From: Pachyseris speciosa
Taxonomy: Eukaryota > Cnidaria > Anthozoa > Scleractinia > Pachyseridae
DNA: 64,000 bases
Assembly: GCA_016490735.1 (NCBI GenBank)
Contig: JAEMWC010000371.1
Coordinates: 530,001-594,000, forward strand
Direction: 5' to 3'
The notes under the pieces were generated by a model. That model was not told the origin of the DNA. It saw only the letters and a list, made by a program, of their open reading frames with translations, and did no database searches. Each line of letters opens with the position of its first letter. The stretch's first letter is position 1. Positions 37,101 through 42,850 of the stretch are shown here, in pieces. The translations under genes and the position numbers were made by a program.

Positions 37101-38774
37101 ATTCCTTTTGTCTCCCATGATGCATCGCCAAAAAACAACAAGGAGCGCCTCGATATCATGAAGCAGATGCACGCCCACGCGCAGTACTGCTGGAGTGGCG
37201 ATCACACTTTGGAGGCCACGGATTTAGCGATTAAGCGGATAACAGAACAGGAAGCGGATGACTATTTTGTTGTGGTGTTGAGTGATGCGAATTTGGAGCG
37301 ATATGGCATACCCGCAGAGGCCTTTGGGAAGGTACTGACGTCAGACGCACGCGTCAACGCCTTTGCTATCTTCATTGGTTCACTTGGCAACCAAGCAGAC
37401 AGGCAAGTACATCTGACACCGGCGTTTTTTATTATTATTTATCATCATCATTATCGTCGTCGTCGTCGCCATCATCATCATCATCATACCATCATCATCT
37501 TCGTCGTCGCAATCATCGTCATCGTCATCATCATCGCCATCGCCATCGCCATCATCATTATCATCATCATCACCATCATCGTTATCATTGTCATCATCAT
37601 AATCACAACTACCACCATCATCACCATCACCACCGCCACCGCCACCACCATCATCTTCGTCGTCATCATAATCATCGTCATCATCATCATCATCAACATC
37701 ATCGTTATCATTGTCATCATCACAATCACCACTACCACCATCATCACCATCACCACCGCCACCGCCACCACCATCATCTTCGTCGTCATCATCATCATCG
37801 TCATCATCGTCATCATCAACATCATCGTTATCATTGTCATCATCATCACCACTACCACCATCATCACCATCACCACCATCATCATCTTCGTCGTCGTCAT
37901 CATCATCATCTGCAAACTGCAGCTCCATTCAGGCCCACATGGCTATTTCTCGCGGCTTTTTTACGGTACATGACCACCTCTCATTCTCCAAACTCCCAGG
38001 GTCTCTTCTTAACTAAACTGAATAACAAATCCGTCTTCTCGTGGCGAAAAAACTTTAATTGAAAATTTGATGTCACTATACGTGAAACCTTAATTTCGCA
38101 TGTCATCGAGAGCTTTATTTCGCCCTATTACGGTTTAATTCCACGAATGTCCTGGATTGAATTCAATCTTAGGTTTTTTTAATTTCATAATGGTTTCAGT
38201 TTTCATGGAGATCACAGTTTTTGTTGCCCCGTCTGTCGTGTAAGTCCTGACTTGGCCAGTGTTTTTAAGTTTCGTAATATTCGCAGTTTACAGTTGCCGT
38301 CATCTTTCCGTGAGTGAATAAGGGGTTAATTTCTGAAGAAACTATGGTGCTGCGTCGGTGGGGAAGTGGGAGTTGATAATGTGAATTGACCATCGTAAAG
38401 AGATTTAAAAGCTGATGTTTCGAGCGTTAGCCTTTCGTCAGAGCGAATTGAAGATCAGCTTTTGAATCCCTTTACAGTGGCCATTTACATTATCAACTCA
38501 GCTGATAAAACCAAAGTCCGCGAAATTTGCCAATATTTTGCGCAGTTTTCGAATAATTCGCAGTCCTGGTTTCGGCCTGTCTAGAACTGTGAGTTTATGT
38601 CATTTTGGATGCCGACTTTGCAGTTAATTGACATATTTACTTTTTTTTTTTCATTTTTCTCTCAGGTTAGTGAAAAAGTTGCCATCAGGAAGGGCCTTCG
38701 TTTGTATGGACACCAAACATCTTCCTCAAGTCCTACAGCAAATCTTCACTTCTGCCATGCTGACTTCAAGATGA
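4640..38774 (+). CDS. VWA8: VWA8, von Willebrand factor A domain-containing protein 8 (5'-partial, 34 exons)
   Basis: Exons were assembled by hand from homology and splice sites: 34 exons with AG acceptors, GT donors (one GC), and phases that fit throughout except in exon 30. About 5,145 coding bases (about 1,715 codons) are visible; animal VWA8 is about 1,900 residues, so the N-terminus (mitochondrial presequence and first ATP site) lies upstream of the window. Visible order: end of AAA module 1 (LDPPLRSRFQARDI), AAA-2 (Walker A GPK-GCGKS, Walker B ELDGIHR), AAA-3 (Walker A GNQ-GVGKNK, Walker B VVDEADKAP, sensor-like LANRPGFPF), a long linker, then a VWA domain with MIDAS DVSGS, GDHT and LSDAN. 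Known of the family: a mitochondrial dynein/MoxR-like AAA ATPase whose precise substrate is unsettled. A one-base deletion in exon 30 breaks the frame as given. The identification is secure; exon edges are predictions from consensus sites. Confidence 0.96.
4738..4762. repeat. (ACAT)n microsatellite and T-rich tail
   Basis: Six ACAT units, followed to about 4920 by AT-rich sequence like a LINE 3' end. Confidence 0.7.
5180..5605 (-). mobile_element. Probable tRNA-derived SINE (minus)
   Basis: Read on the minus strand from about 5605, it starts with a tRNA-like head (ctgctgagtaggaggtagca then a ggtttaaacccc T-arm) and ends in an ATC repeat at 5187-5206. The rest of intron 1 shows nothing else. 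Family not recognised. Confidence 0.45.
5786..5950 (+). CDS. VWA8: VWA8 exon 2
   Basis: Acceptor tttccag, donor gttagtg; 55 codons in phase 0. Carries VRVSEDFRVIALGLPVPRY and LDPPLRSRFQARDI, the sensor/arginine end of AAA module 1, nearly invariant in animal VWA8. Confidence 0.97.
6139..6188 (+). CDS. VWA8: VWA8 exon 3
   Basis: Short exon between ttttccag and gtaagtag, encoding DQLALLQSACPQLPQE and the first two bases of an Arg codon completed in exon 4. Confidence 0.85.
6952..7060 (+). CDS. VWA8: VWA8 exon 4
   Basis: Acceptor tgttccag, donor gtgagttc. Encodes LAQLASFAHTLQSTELASVG then LPDFPIHNL, matching the VWA8 LGLPDFP region. Phase fits exon 3. Confidence 0.92.
7274..7378 (+). CDS. VWA8: VWA8 exon 5
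   Basis: Acceptor ctctttcag, donor gtaaag; 35 codons. Contains YPYDLILGDEGQKVIQDALK, equivalent to the YPY-LLLGHEGK segment of the family. Confidence 0.94.
7385..7680. repeat. GGTGAT-type minisatellite in intron 5
   Basis: Imperfect hexamer-like repeats of ggtgat/gagggt starting seven bases after the exon 5 donor. The minus-strand Ser/Pro reading frame over it is a by-product. Confidence 0.85.
7977..8553. mobile_element. TTAA-flanked MITE (piggyBac-like ends)
   Basis: TTAA at both outer edges (7977-7980, 8550-8553) with inverted termini starting agtgctacta. The arms pair over about 110 bp (gaaaatcacttgac..., ttcaaatttc...aaagtgtgtttgc). No ORF. TTAA target preference suggests piggyBac-type mobilisation. 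Confidence 0.75.
8953..9144 (+). CDS. VWA8: VWA8 exon 6
   Basis: Acceptor cttcttacag, donor gtacatt; 64 codons. A weakly conserved linker between AAA-1 and AAA-2. It joins in phase to exon 7 with no missing residues relative to vertebrate VWA8. Confidence 0.88.
9774..9860 (+). CDS. VWA8: VWA8 exon 7
   Basis: Acceptor cctggtag, donor gtatattg; 29 codons FVMTKSHSKVLADMLESHAV then HDFCLLGPK. The final GPK begins the AAA-2 Walker A, completed by exon 8. The exon has no start codon upstream in frame and is found only by homology. Confidence 0.9.
10157..10230. repeat. (ATA)n/(ACA)n microsatellite
   Basis: Trinucleotide run in intron 7. The plus-strand reading frame across it is not coding. Confidence 0.95.
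10613..10690 (+). CDS. VWA8: VWA8 exon 8 (AAA-2 Walker A)
   Basis: Acceptor ctcttttcag, donor gtaacttg; 26 codons beginning GCGKSVLVQQFADFLGY, the P-loop of AAA-2 with intact Lys and Ser. Confidence 0.95.
11297..11709. mobile_element. Foldback MITE in intron 8
   Basis: Inverted arms of about 115 bp: taccgtcgattgcgtc at the left and its near complement ending gacggta at 11709. The arms share gtttcaggtgtcaaacttt. Non-coding centre with TATA repeats. Confidence 0.85.
11754..11914 (+). CDS. VWA8: VWA8 exon 9 (AAA-2 Walker B)
   Basis: Acceptor aataaaacag, donor gtatctg. Encodes DMTARDLLQQR and AELDGIHRVNPGTLAVLQ, the AAA-2 core. A foldback MITE ends only 44 bp upstream of the acceptor. Confidence 0.97.
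12535..12615. repeat. (GAT)n/(GGT)n microsatellite
   Basis: Imperfect trinucleotide run in intron 9, immediately before a SINE. Confidence 0.85.
12621..13075 (+). mobile_element. tRNA-headed SINE, intron 9
   Basis: Degenerate tRNA head (tctcagttggtagattgagc) followed by the same body as at 24859 (tttaaataattgaggag, cggataaggacgataaatc, tctgtgggacgttaaagaac), ending in a CCATTA tail. The tRNA T-arm part is deleted here. Confidence 0.8.
13100..13213 (+). CDS. VWA8: VWA8 exon 10
   Basis: Acceptor tttcttaag, donor gtaactt. Encodes LISERELSLYDGTRLLDHER, aligned with the ELSLYDGSRLL block of the family. Confidence 0.95.
13560..13728 (+). CDS. VWA8: VWA8 exon 11
   Basis: Acceptor gtaccatag, donor gtactg. 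Contains IHPSFRIIGLAEPPVIGSS and MFLFHHVRPL, the sensor region of AAA-2. Confidence 0.97.
14281..15218 (-). pseudogene. Ngaro copy 2 tyrosine recombinase
   Basis: Core-binding domain in one frame (15218-14751, with APSTHRVYSSVQKQFINFC and HHTSIKVYLSGICSLHIELG) and catalytic domain in another (14949-14281). The catalytic box reads GHSFHIGAATTA where copy 1 has HSFR, so the Arg is replaced by His. GRW is GCW. Likely dead. Confidence 0.82.
15215..15730 (-). pseudogene. Ngaro copy 2 RNase H region
   Basis: Contains RPDAAGTLGYGALFDREW, YKELFPVVVAAVLWGSRW and FCSDNMAVVEVLQSGTS, matching copy 1 RNase H. Confidence 0.8.
15768..16267 (-). pseudogene. Ngaro copy 2 gag/RT remnant lacking the RT core
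   Basis: Holds KLVVTPARKRSIEIQDILMG and DLSQYKLLIIQTAKK, equal to the N-terminal RT region of copy 1. It then jumps to RNase H with no YLDD palm motif. A Ser-rich gag-like stretch lies upstream (to 16267). Confidence 0.75.
16721..16798 (+). CDS. VWA8: VWA8 exon 12
   Basis: Acceptor aatttatag, donor gtaagttg; 26 codons VPGSPRGVMDKLLDLTDKLR then SSKDPT. An Ngaro-like element ends about 50 bp upstream of this acceptor. Confidence 0.93.
17123..17238 (+). CDS. VWA8: VWA8 exon 13
   Basis: Acceptor ttacttgcag, donor gtatgta. Contains SSLSTRQLLRIARRLATYP, the lid helices of AAA-2. Confidence 0.96.
17455..17515 (+). repeat. SINE body fragment
   Basis: The bases ccgggacgtagttcccggtg and the following tgatggtctatctctcatctg match the SINE body at 12850-12895. 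Flanked by poly-G at 17413-17428 and poly-C at 17934-17948 in an otherwise featureless intron stretch. Confidence 0.6.
18133..18246. mobile_element. Small palindromic MITE
   Basis: Inverted ends ctaccctgggtgccagaggt and acctctggcatccagggtag. Confidence 0.8.
18338..18660. repeat. Foldback repeat, intact copy (empty site for Ngaro 1)
   Basis: Homologous to 50-292 joined to 4537-4600. At 18590-18600 the sequence runs directly from ggcccg to aaaattgacc, without the Ngaro element. Confidence 0.85.
18762..19200 (+). repeat. Two tandem SINE-like fragments
   Basis: Two related stretches (about 18762-18965 and 18997-19200) share a tactc(c/t)...ccccctctcctcaaaa motif followed by tttccaaattcaa. The same motif occurs in reverse context at 41255-41285. 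Confidence 0.6.
19284..19396 (+). CDS. VWA8: VWA8 exon 14
   Basis: Acceptor tgtttgtag, donor gtaagttt. Encodes FLPRLAASSLEKVLNDSG and a variable acidic stretch. Ends with the first base of the Cys codon finished in exon 15. Confidence 0.9.
19493..19964. mobile_element. hAT-like MITE
   Basis: Termini cagggctcgacactaac and gttagagtggagccctg (CAGGG ends typical of hAT). No transposase. The 8-bp target duplication is not convincing. The plus ORF inside is not conserved. Confidence 0.65.
20373..20479 (+). CDS. VWA8: VWA8 exon 15
   Basis: Acceptor ctgttatag, donor gtgagtc. Contains HIGQTTAPVYNPENRTKVPD and VLFYENHQ, leading into AAA-3. Confidence 0.95.
20621..20692 (+). CDS. VWA8: VWA8 exon 16
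   Basis: Acceptor acattttag, donor gtatgaag; 24 codons including MEDMLKDFMLGEHLLLVGNQ, the strand leading to the AAA-3 P-loop. Confidence 0.96.
21136..21212 (+). CDS. VWA8: VWA8 exon 17 (AAA-3 Walker A)
   Basis: Acceptor tatgtctag, donor gtgcattg. Begins GVGKNKIADRFLHLLNRPRD, completing the Walker A motif GNQGVGKNK. Confidence 0.97.
21380..21501. mobile_element. Palindromic MITE
   Basis: gggcccagttgctcgaagca tggttagtgc opposite gcactaaccatgc ttggagcaactcagccc. Confidence 0.8.
21806..21881 (+). CDS. VWA8: VWA8 exon 18
   Basis: Acceptor ctttcacag, donor gtcagtag. Encodes DTTVQSLTLQPNVQDG then VIVYEDSPL; phase fits both neighbours. Confidence 0.96.
22225..22360 (+). CDS. VWA8: VWA8 exon 19 (AAA-3 Walker B)
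   Basis: Acceptor is a CT-repeat tract ending acag; donor gtacatg. Encodes HVLVVDEADKAP, the Walker B of AAA-3, then VTCILKSLVESG and DGRRIV. Confidence 0.97.
23320..23640 (+). repeat. 187-bp satellite, about 1.7 units
   Basis: Matches the array at 33740-34425. Contains a hairpin (23361-23366 with 23390-23395; 23551-23559 with 23578-23586). The small reading frame MVYLAAYQIREE is part of the repeat, not a gene. Confidence 0.9.
23671..23744. repeat. 74-bp near-perfect palindrome
   Basis: Arms ggcgtaaagtcgatg and gaaaaaatgaaatggtat meet at tacagcat with almost no loop, each arm about 35 bp. Confidence 0.9.
24200..24322 (+). CDS. VWA8: VWA8 exon 20
   Basis: Acceptor cttgttcag, donor gtaagagg. 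Contains HPDFRMIVLANRPGFPFLGN, the sensor-1-like part of AAA-3. Preceded by a 1.8-kb intron with a satellite fragment and a 74-bp palindrome. Confidence 0.96.
24696..24748 (+). CDS. VWA8: VWA8 exon 21
   Basis: Acceptor gcctcag, donor gtaagtg. Short exon encoding DIFSCHAVDNPDFESEM, conserved in the family. Confidence 0.94.
24859..25245 (+). mobile_element. tRNA-headed SINE, intron 21
   Basis: The head gaccagttagctcagttggt agagc has intact A- and B-box-like sequences (ggttcaaacc at 24909-24918) and is followed by a SINE body seen also at 12660. The T-stem has a mismatch and the acceptor stem does not close, so this is a SINE promoter, not a tRNA gene. Confidence 0.85.
25487..25639 (+). CDS. 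VWA8: VWA8 exon 22
   Basis: Acceptor tcctatag, donor gtaagag; 51 codons including MLRQYGPSV, LVNAFGELRSRADQGL and YPYSTREVVSVVKHLQ. Confidence 0.97.
25800..26035 (+). repeat. About 105-bp tandem repeat, two-plus units
   Basis: ggaaagtact recurs at 25911 and 26018, and atttcatccacagactcaaa recurs about 100 bp apart. Single relatives lie at about 24520-24660 and 27985-28030. Confidence 0.75.
26035..26167. mobile_element. Foldback element
   Basis: ggccgccatgttggaggtac opposite gtacctccaacatggcc. A looser relative with cacgtgac and aacatggccgccgtgacg is at about 29091-29260. Confidence 0.75.
26219..26382. repeat. GC-rich inverted repeat
   Basis: cctgcgtggcaggcg opposite cgcctgccacgcagg around a purine/GC-rich centre with a 14-base G run (26253-26266). 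Confidence 0.8.
26448..26599 (+). CDS. VWA8: VWA8 exon 23
   Basis: Acceptor cttttccag, donor gtaagaat. Contains VVRNVFDFDSYHPEV and LHKHGIPVGA. Ends two bases into a Glu codon completed by exon 24. Confidence 0.95.
26778..27097. mobile_element. MITE with about 32-bp terminal inverted repeats
   Basis: tttacagccaaattcgttgt atcgcgctg at the left, and its complement ending ggctgtaaa at 27097. No ORF of note. The rest of this 2-kb intron shows nothing else before 28401. Confidence 0.85.
28401..28577. mobile_element. Palindromic MITE ending 27 bp before exon 24
   Basis: About 60-bp arms: atacaccattttgctagtga opposite its near complement, including ttgtgggtagatccagtcct. Confidence 0.85.
28605..28716 (+). 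CDS. VWA8: VWA8 exon 24
   Basis: Acceptor cgtatccag, donor gttagtta. Encodes FPLPVPTLVSTWQITG and a Cys-Pro-Val-Glu segment aligned with vertebrate CPVETHH. A palindromic MITE ends 27 bp before the exon. Confidence 0.88.
29496..29634 (+). CDS. VWA8: VWA8 exon 25
   Basis: Acceptor gcattcag, donor gtaagaag. Encodes VAVTSREIERFNDRSYGFSE and HEGGMVMNAAVGPG. Less conserved; supported by splice sites and matching phases. Confidence 0.88.
29815..30015 (-). mobile_element. Degenerate half of the 34521 MITE family
   Basis: Shares gcgcaatgagccaatcagaa tacgaag and the terminal cgacactcaattgaaaaccg ctcta with 34521-34805. Confidence 0.75.
30344..31141 (+). CDS. VWA8: VWA8 exon 26 (longest exon, central linker)
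   Basis: A 798-bp exon, about 265 codons, with acceptor gttttttag and donor gtatgtg. Contains NPVSLYSQQSNQDAVLCIDL, DLFPRSYYAIP and LGGALQGQVLIHEQDSN, matching the poorly characterised region between AAA-3 and the VWA domain. Its beta-rich motifs are compatible with a propeller-like fold, which is inference only. The exon is open throughout and opens with a codon shared with exon 25. Confidence 0.93.
31269..31354. repeat. Hairpin element
   Basis: tagtctcctacg and gttctttgt pair with acaaagaac and cgtaggagacta around tcacgcaa/ttgcgtga. Confidence 0.8.
31499..31718 (+). CDS. VWA8: VWA8 exon 27
   Basis: Acceptor cacacctag after a T run, donor gtagac. Encodes TAQVVRLVPGSTIPKEDD and SPLGYLEVADVGRR, aligned with vertebrate NQVVRILPPGEVP and GYIEVTDL. 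Confidence 0.9.
32129..32348 (+). CDS. VWA8: VWA8 exon 28
   Basis: Acceptor ctatttcag, donor gtgggat. Encodes VRYIPFPG and GIVAVDVAGRVRLWETG then LVRSLEKWKGLIG, a conserved part of the linker. Confidence 0.94.
33740..34425 (+). repeat. 187-bp satellite array, about 3.7 units
   Basis: taccgagaatacgaatatgg recurs at 33841, 34028, 34215 and 34401 (spacing 187, 187, 186). Each unit has gagaatacg opposite cgtattctc and a hairpin acggggg...cccccgt (33957-33963 with 33988-33994). Confidence 0.95.
34521..34805. mobile_element. MITE with perfect 25-bp terminal inverted repeats
   Basis: tagagcggttttcaattgag tgtcg at 34521-34545 and its exact complement at 34781-34805. Rich in ccaat/attgg. The adjoining 34806-35010 is a second, diverged inverted copy ending next to exon 29. 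Confidence 0.9.
35023..35076 (+). CDS. VWA8: VWA8 exon 29
   Basis: An 18-codon exon VNYSRESGEDVSTPKHGR between gctatttcag and gtaagttg, matching vertebrate RDSGEDVSSPKHGK. The preceding intron is 2.7 kb and full of repeats. Confidence 0.93.
35668..35878 (+). CDS. VWA8: VWA8 exon 30 (contains one-base frameshift)
   Basis: Acceptor ctttcaag, donor gttggtg. Starts VDPNNAPHVGGNTWAGGTGG and GRDTAGLGGKG; after the G run at 35755-35758 the family sequence continues only in the next frame (PYRLDAGHDVHQLSDEEKDA, VKRAAREMGRRAF). The exon is 211 bp, whereas 212 are needed for the flanking phases. So one G is missing from the run, either a sequence error or a real lesion. Confidence 0.93.
36092..36326 (+). 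CDS. VWA8: VWA8 exon 31
   Basis: Acceptor ctgacgtcag, donor gtaatac. Encodes LREIQMTEYDAEMYESF, LQARGKERVWLR and SGELDDAKLIEGLTGE, the conserved helical stretch before the VWA domain. Confidence 0.96.
36676..36834 (+). CDS. VWA8: VWA8 exon 32 (VWA domain start, MIDAS)
   Basis: Acceptor tttttttag, donor gtaatt; 53 codons. Carries LRFVVDVSGSMYRFNSLDGR, with the DxSxS metal-ion-dependent adhesion site intact, then EAACLVMEAFNQYD. Confidence 0.97.
37065..37402 (+). CDS. VWA8: VWA8 exon 33 (VWA domain, GC donor)
   Basis: Acceptor tttcttgtag; donor is GC (gcaagtac), giving a GC-AG intron. Encodes FDIVGHSGD, MHAHAQYCWSGDHTLEATDL (MIDAS Thr), YFVVVLSDANLERYG (MIDAS Asp) and VNAFAIFIGSLGNQADR. Reading through the donor gives an unrelated His/Ile-rich repeat peptide, which supports the cut. 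Confidence 0.95.
37427..37912. repeat. Long imperfect (ATC/GTC/ACC)n tract with a 120-bp higher-order period
   Basis: Trinucleotide repeats begin about 25 bp after the GC donor of exon 33. Within them a ccaccgccaccgccacc module recurs at about 37630 and 37755. The Asp-rich, Met-rich and Ser-rich frames over it are artefacts. Confidence 0.95.
38370..38499. mobile_element. Foldback MITE in last intron
   Basis: gagttgataatgtgaattga and aagagatttaaaagctgat pair with atcagcttttgaatcccttt and ...attatcaactc. Confidence 0.8.
38666..38774 (+). CDS. VWA8: VWA8 last coding exon (34)
   Basis: Acceptor tctctcag. Encodes LVKKLPSGRAFVCMDTKHLP then QVLQQIFTSAMLTSR and TGA at 38772-38774, aligned with the vertebrate C-terminus LPAGRSFVAMDT...IFTSTML. 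The published-style reading frame starting at an upstream ATG is a different frame and is not real. No close canonical AATAAA was seen; the first clear one is near 39593. Confidence 0.95.
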
Positions 38775-39450
38775 TGACAAGCTTTTATTGTGAAGGACGT
38801 CTTTGTGTTCTAGGAATGCTTATTTTACATGAGAGTTCTAAAGTGATGACGTCACAAAAACTGAATTTGTAAAATTATGGGATTTGTTCAGATATTCAGA
38901 AAGAACATGATAAAAAAGACCTACTTGCCAAAAATCAGCATTTTCTTACAGTTTGAGAGCGAGATATTAGTACCTTTATGTGCGACGTGATCTTAAATGA
39001 TACTGGACGGTGCAGCACAATAACATGGTTTTAAATTTCAAGGCGTATTTCGCGAGTATGCGATTTGAAGAGAAAAGAGAACCGAGGGGTATTAAATTTC
39101 GCGATTTCGTCCTTTTTTAACGTCGCAAAAATCCGTATAGTAAAGACCAGTTAATTGTAAAATAGTATTTAGGTCGTGTTTCCGCAGCATTGAACATTTA
39201 TTTTCTAAGCACAACCCGCGCGGTTGTTGACAACCAGCGAATTACATCTGCAACAATCAGGTTCGTAGTAGTCCCAATCAGATTCACGTATTCGCAGTAG
39301 CCTGCGGTTACAAGAGATGGGCTGAATGATCTTACAGCCACAAGCGCAAGTCTAGTGGCCTCCAATTAATTCGCATACTTTCGATGGACAACTTTTTCTC
39401 CTGGTAATATCAGTACGTGATAAGCATACAATTCACCGAGTCCACCAGGT

Positions 39451-39452
<2 letters not shown>

Positions 39453-39519
<67 letters not shown>
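39453..39519. repeat. (AGT)n microsatellite
   Basis: Uninterrupted run of about 22 AGT units. Confidence 0.98.
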
Positions 39520-40457
39520 ATTAACATTTCTATAGCGCAAATTAACATGTAGATATGATCAAATGCGCTTTACAAACTATAATGAGGAATAAGAATAAAG
39601 GGAATGAGCGCTGAAGTTGTCTTGGTGCTTCTTTATCTCCCCTCGGCGACATTACTTTGATAAATGTCTAGAGATCTGTGAAAAGAACTGGTGTGTTGCG
39701 TTATTGGGGGGAGGTGGTGAGAGCACTCGCCTTCCACCAATGTGGACTGGCTTCAATTCCCGAACTGGACGTCATATGTGCGTTGAGTCTACTCTGGCGC
39801 CTGTTTCTCAAAACCCCCGAAAACGTTTCGAGCCCGAAAAACTATTTTGCATGCACTGGGTTCGTTACCAGAAATTCGATTTATAACATTTTAAATTATC
39901 TTTTAACTCGTTCTTGTCCGCCATTTTGTACGTGTTTTTCTGTAATTTTCGAGGGTTTGAGGTCAAATCGATCTTCCATATAAGGGGTCACCACGGAGAT
40001 ATCGCTGGTCCACAACATTGAAGGCTCTATCTTTCATGTCACGCTTGTCACGCTAGCTGTCGTTTACTTGTAAACGATCACTCAGCTACAACTCGGTACG
40101 TATTTCATTTATAAGTGTGTTTTTCGAGCCATTTTCCACCTCAGAAGCCCTCTGCCAGGCATCATAAAGTTGCGTTGGTGGGTAGAGGCAATCCTTCGAA
40201 AGAATACGGAGGTGGGAAGCAATTTCACACCAAGTGAGCCGCCGAAAGGTGAAGTTGTGTCCCTAGGCATTCTGTGAGTAGGTTCCGGGACCTGGCATGG
40301 CAAATTTTGGCGAGTTTTGAGTTGTAAATAATGTAATCGGTGCAATAGTTTGCCAGCAGGACCGGGTGGCTCGGCACTTATAAAAAATATCTGGCAGTTA
40401 TCCAAGCATATCCCAGAATTCCTTTGGGTCACAAATGCGAACTTGTCAGACAGCGTT

Positions 40458-40733
40458 AAGGCCATGTTACACGAGACAATTTTTCTTGCAACTTGCAACG
40501 CAACGATGACGAATAAAAAACCTTTCAAGTTGCAGAGGGGGTGTCACACGCAAGCAACTTGTCTCGCAACGTTGCGAAAAGTAGAGGGTCGTTCTACTTT
40601 TCTTGCAACCCGCAAAGCATCAATTGCAGTTGCAAAATGGGGTGTTACACGTGAATTTTTTCTTGCAACTTGCAACGCAACGTTTGTTGCGTTGCAAGTT
40701 GCAAGAAAAATTGCTTCGTGTAACATGGCCTTT
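40458..40733. mobile_element. MITE with long inverted ends
   Basis: aaggccatgttacacgagac aatttttcttgcaac opposite its near complement ending gtaacatggcctt. The centre repeats the tgcaacttgcaacgcaacg theme. Confidence 0.88.
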
Positions 40734-41645
40734 ACCCAGGTCGGGCTAAGGAATTGAGCGGGCAAATTGGAACAGATTGCAAGAAGTTGAGTCGAAGTTT
40801 AATGCCAATGTAGATTCTTAGCTTGAAGAGGGATTTTTTTGTCTTCAAAACTTCAAAACAAAGTTGCTTATTTTTGGTGTTGTCCTAGAGCGTTTTTGGT
40901 TTTGCAACAGAATAAACAGTCATATTCAAGGAAAATCGGTACTTTTAATACGTTTACGGAGTGATAGTCTAAGAAACTCAGTATTTGGCAATAATAATGG
41001 CCCATTTCAAACATAGTCCGGGATTTGGAAAAGTTACAGGTTTTCAAAGCACCGGTCTTCAGCGACCGGTAAATTGCAGAGTCGGACAAGAAAGAGTTAA
41101 GAAAGCACGCTATAAAATTGAGAAATACACTGGGCTAGTTTGTTCAAAACGCTCGTAAAAGTCTATAGAAAACCGACTTGAAAAACACTTCTCGGGCCCG
41201 AAATGTTTTCCGGAGTTTTGAGAAACGCACACTGCTCCGGCTGAGAGGTTTTTCTGCGGGTACTCCGGTTTTCCCCTCTCCTCAAAAGCCAACACTTCTA
41301 ACTGGATTCCAGTTCGATCCGGAATGCTCGAACGTTTAATACATGAGCCTCCAGCTCGGGAGATTGGGCAACCACTCCTCACGCTATCGAGCTTAAATAA
41401 ATTGATTTGATTTTGATTTGATTTTTGCGGGGATTACAGACAGATCGACAGACTGAGTGAAGACAGCGGATTTCAACTAATTCTCTGTTTTTTTCACCAA
41501 ACTTACAGCACCAGGATGCGAGACCCAGGATGCTAGCTTCCCGAAATAGCCTTTCATTACTAAAAGCTACTAAAAGTCACGACAAACACTGAACTCCGTT
41601 ACTTATATATGGAAACCTCCCCTTTCTCCCCCCACCCACACACAC

Positions 41646-42343
41646 TAGGGAGCTTTAGCAACGACGACGGCTACGGCAACGAAAACGTCACTTCAAATTA
41701 TGCACATGTCATCGGCTTCCCCGTGGGTCGACCCCCGGGCTAACTAGGGGGATTGTAAAATCAGTCAAGCAAACTTGGGAATTTCCCCGGGGGTCGGGGA
41801 ATCTCTCAAGACAAAGTCCCCTGGGTGAGCTGTTTCTCAGCTGAAAATCCCCGTGACATCCTTTTCAAACTTGTGAATTCCCCACCCCCTAATCATTAAT
41901 CGTAAAACAATGTCAAGATTTTCCCCTACGCTCGGGGAAAGAATCCCATTAATCTCCTTGTATTCCCCCACATATCTCCCTGGTTGTCCCGGGGGTCGAC
42001 CCCACGGGGAAGCCGATGACATGTGCATTAGAACTTCTCGTTTTTGTAGCGCTTTCGCTATTATTCCAATTTGTTTAACTTTGAAAATACTGGCGAACTA
42101 TTCAGGAACTGAATTGTTATGAACGCCGTTAAAGTAAGGAAAAAGAAAGAAAACTTTACAGTCAGTCTCCCGTTCTCGAGAAAACCTAAAATTTGGTCAT
42201 TTCACGTTGTTGTTTTGCAGAGGTCGGGAAAGAAATGTACCAAAATGGAAAACGCACGTGCAGAGCCATTGTTTTTGTTCATTAAACCTATTGTTTTGTG
42301 GCGTTCACGTTGCCGTTGCCGTCGTCGTTGCTAAAGCTCCCTA
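41646..42343. mobile_element. Outer MITE with a second MITE nested inside
   Basis: Outer ends tagggagctttagcaacgac gacggc and the complement ending gctaaagctcccta. The inner element splits it at 41701. Confidence 0.88.
41701..42028. mobile_element. Inner nested MITE
   Basis: tgcacatgtcatcggcttcc ccgtgggtcgaccc and an almost exact complement ending gacatgtgca. Flanked by TTA on both sides. Confidence 0.85.
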
Positions 42344-42729
42344 CTCACTCACACACACACACAGTCAAAAGGGCCCTGAATGATATGAACAATCCAGAGC
42401 TACCGCTGCCGAATTCATCCAACCTGGCGCTAGTGAATCTTTAAGTGATAATCAAAAGAATAATGCGGTTTGCTGATTTAGATTGCGGCATGTAGGGGCC
42501 GAGAAATTAATCCACCTTTATTTTTACGTACGGTTCTGTCAATTTGGTCTACACCTACATCTACAGTATTAATTATTTATCTATAGCGGTTTTGCATTTA
42601 CATAGTACATTACAAGTAGTAGTTAGACAATACACATAAGTAAGTAACCCATTTTACAACAGTCTTGTTGCAGAAGATTACATAGCCAAATTACTTGCGG
42701 CTCGTTTGAAGCTATCATACGAATCGGAT

Positions 42730-42850
42730 TCAATCATGCATGCAATCGCTTAAATTGTTCCAATCCTTAATTTTTCTAAGAAAGAAACCAAACTTGTAGG
42801 TATTTCCTGAAGAAGACGGTTGGCTCGACAATGTGCATATCATTAACGGA
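42730..42850 (-). pseudogene. Possible LINE 3'-end scrap
   Basis: The minus strand reads YKFGFFLRKIKDWNNLSD, like the W-N-x-L end motif (YKxSFFxxTIxxWNxLP) of CR1/Jockey-type elements in animals. Nothing upstream confirms it. Confidence 0.35.

Noticed and set aside
37380..37928. 182-codon minus-strand Asp/Gly-rich reading frame
   Set aside because: Translation of an ATC/GTC microsatellite inside a VWA8 intron; every frame over the tract is open.
37158..37973. 271-codon plus-strand frame starting inside exon 33
   Set aside because: Only its first part is VWA8; after 37402 it reads through the GC donor into the microsatellite.
4640..38774. VWA8 as a pseudogene because of the exon 30 frameshift
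   Set aside because: A single homopolymer deletion in 34 otherwise clean exons with intact motifs and splice sites is better explained as sequence error or a rare allele.
40109..40757. Overlapping frames on both strands of 135-139 codons
   Set aside because: Both are translations of the palindromic MITE at 40458-40733.
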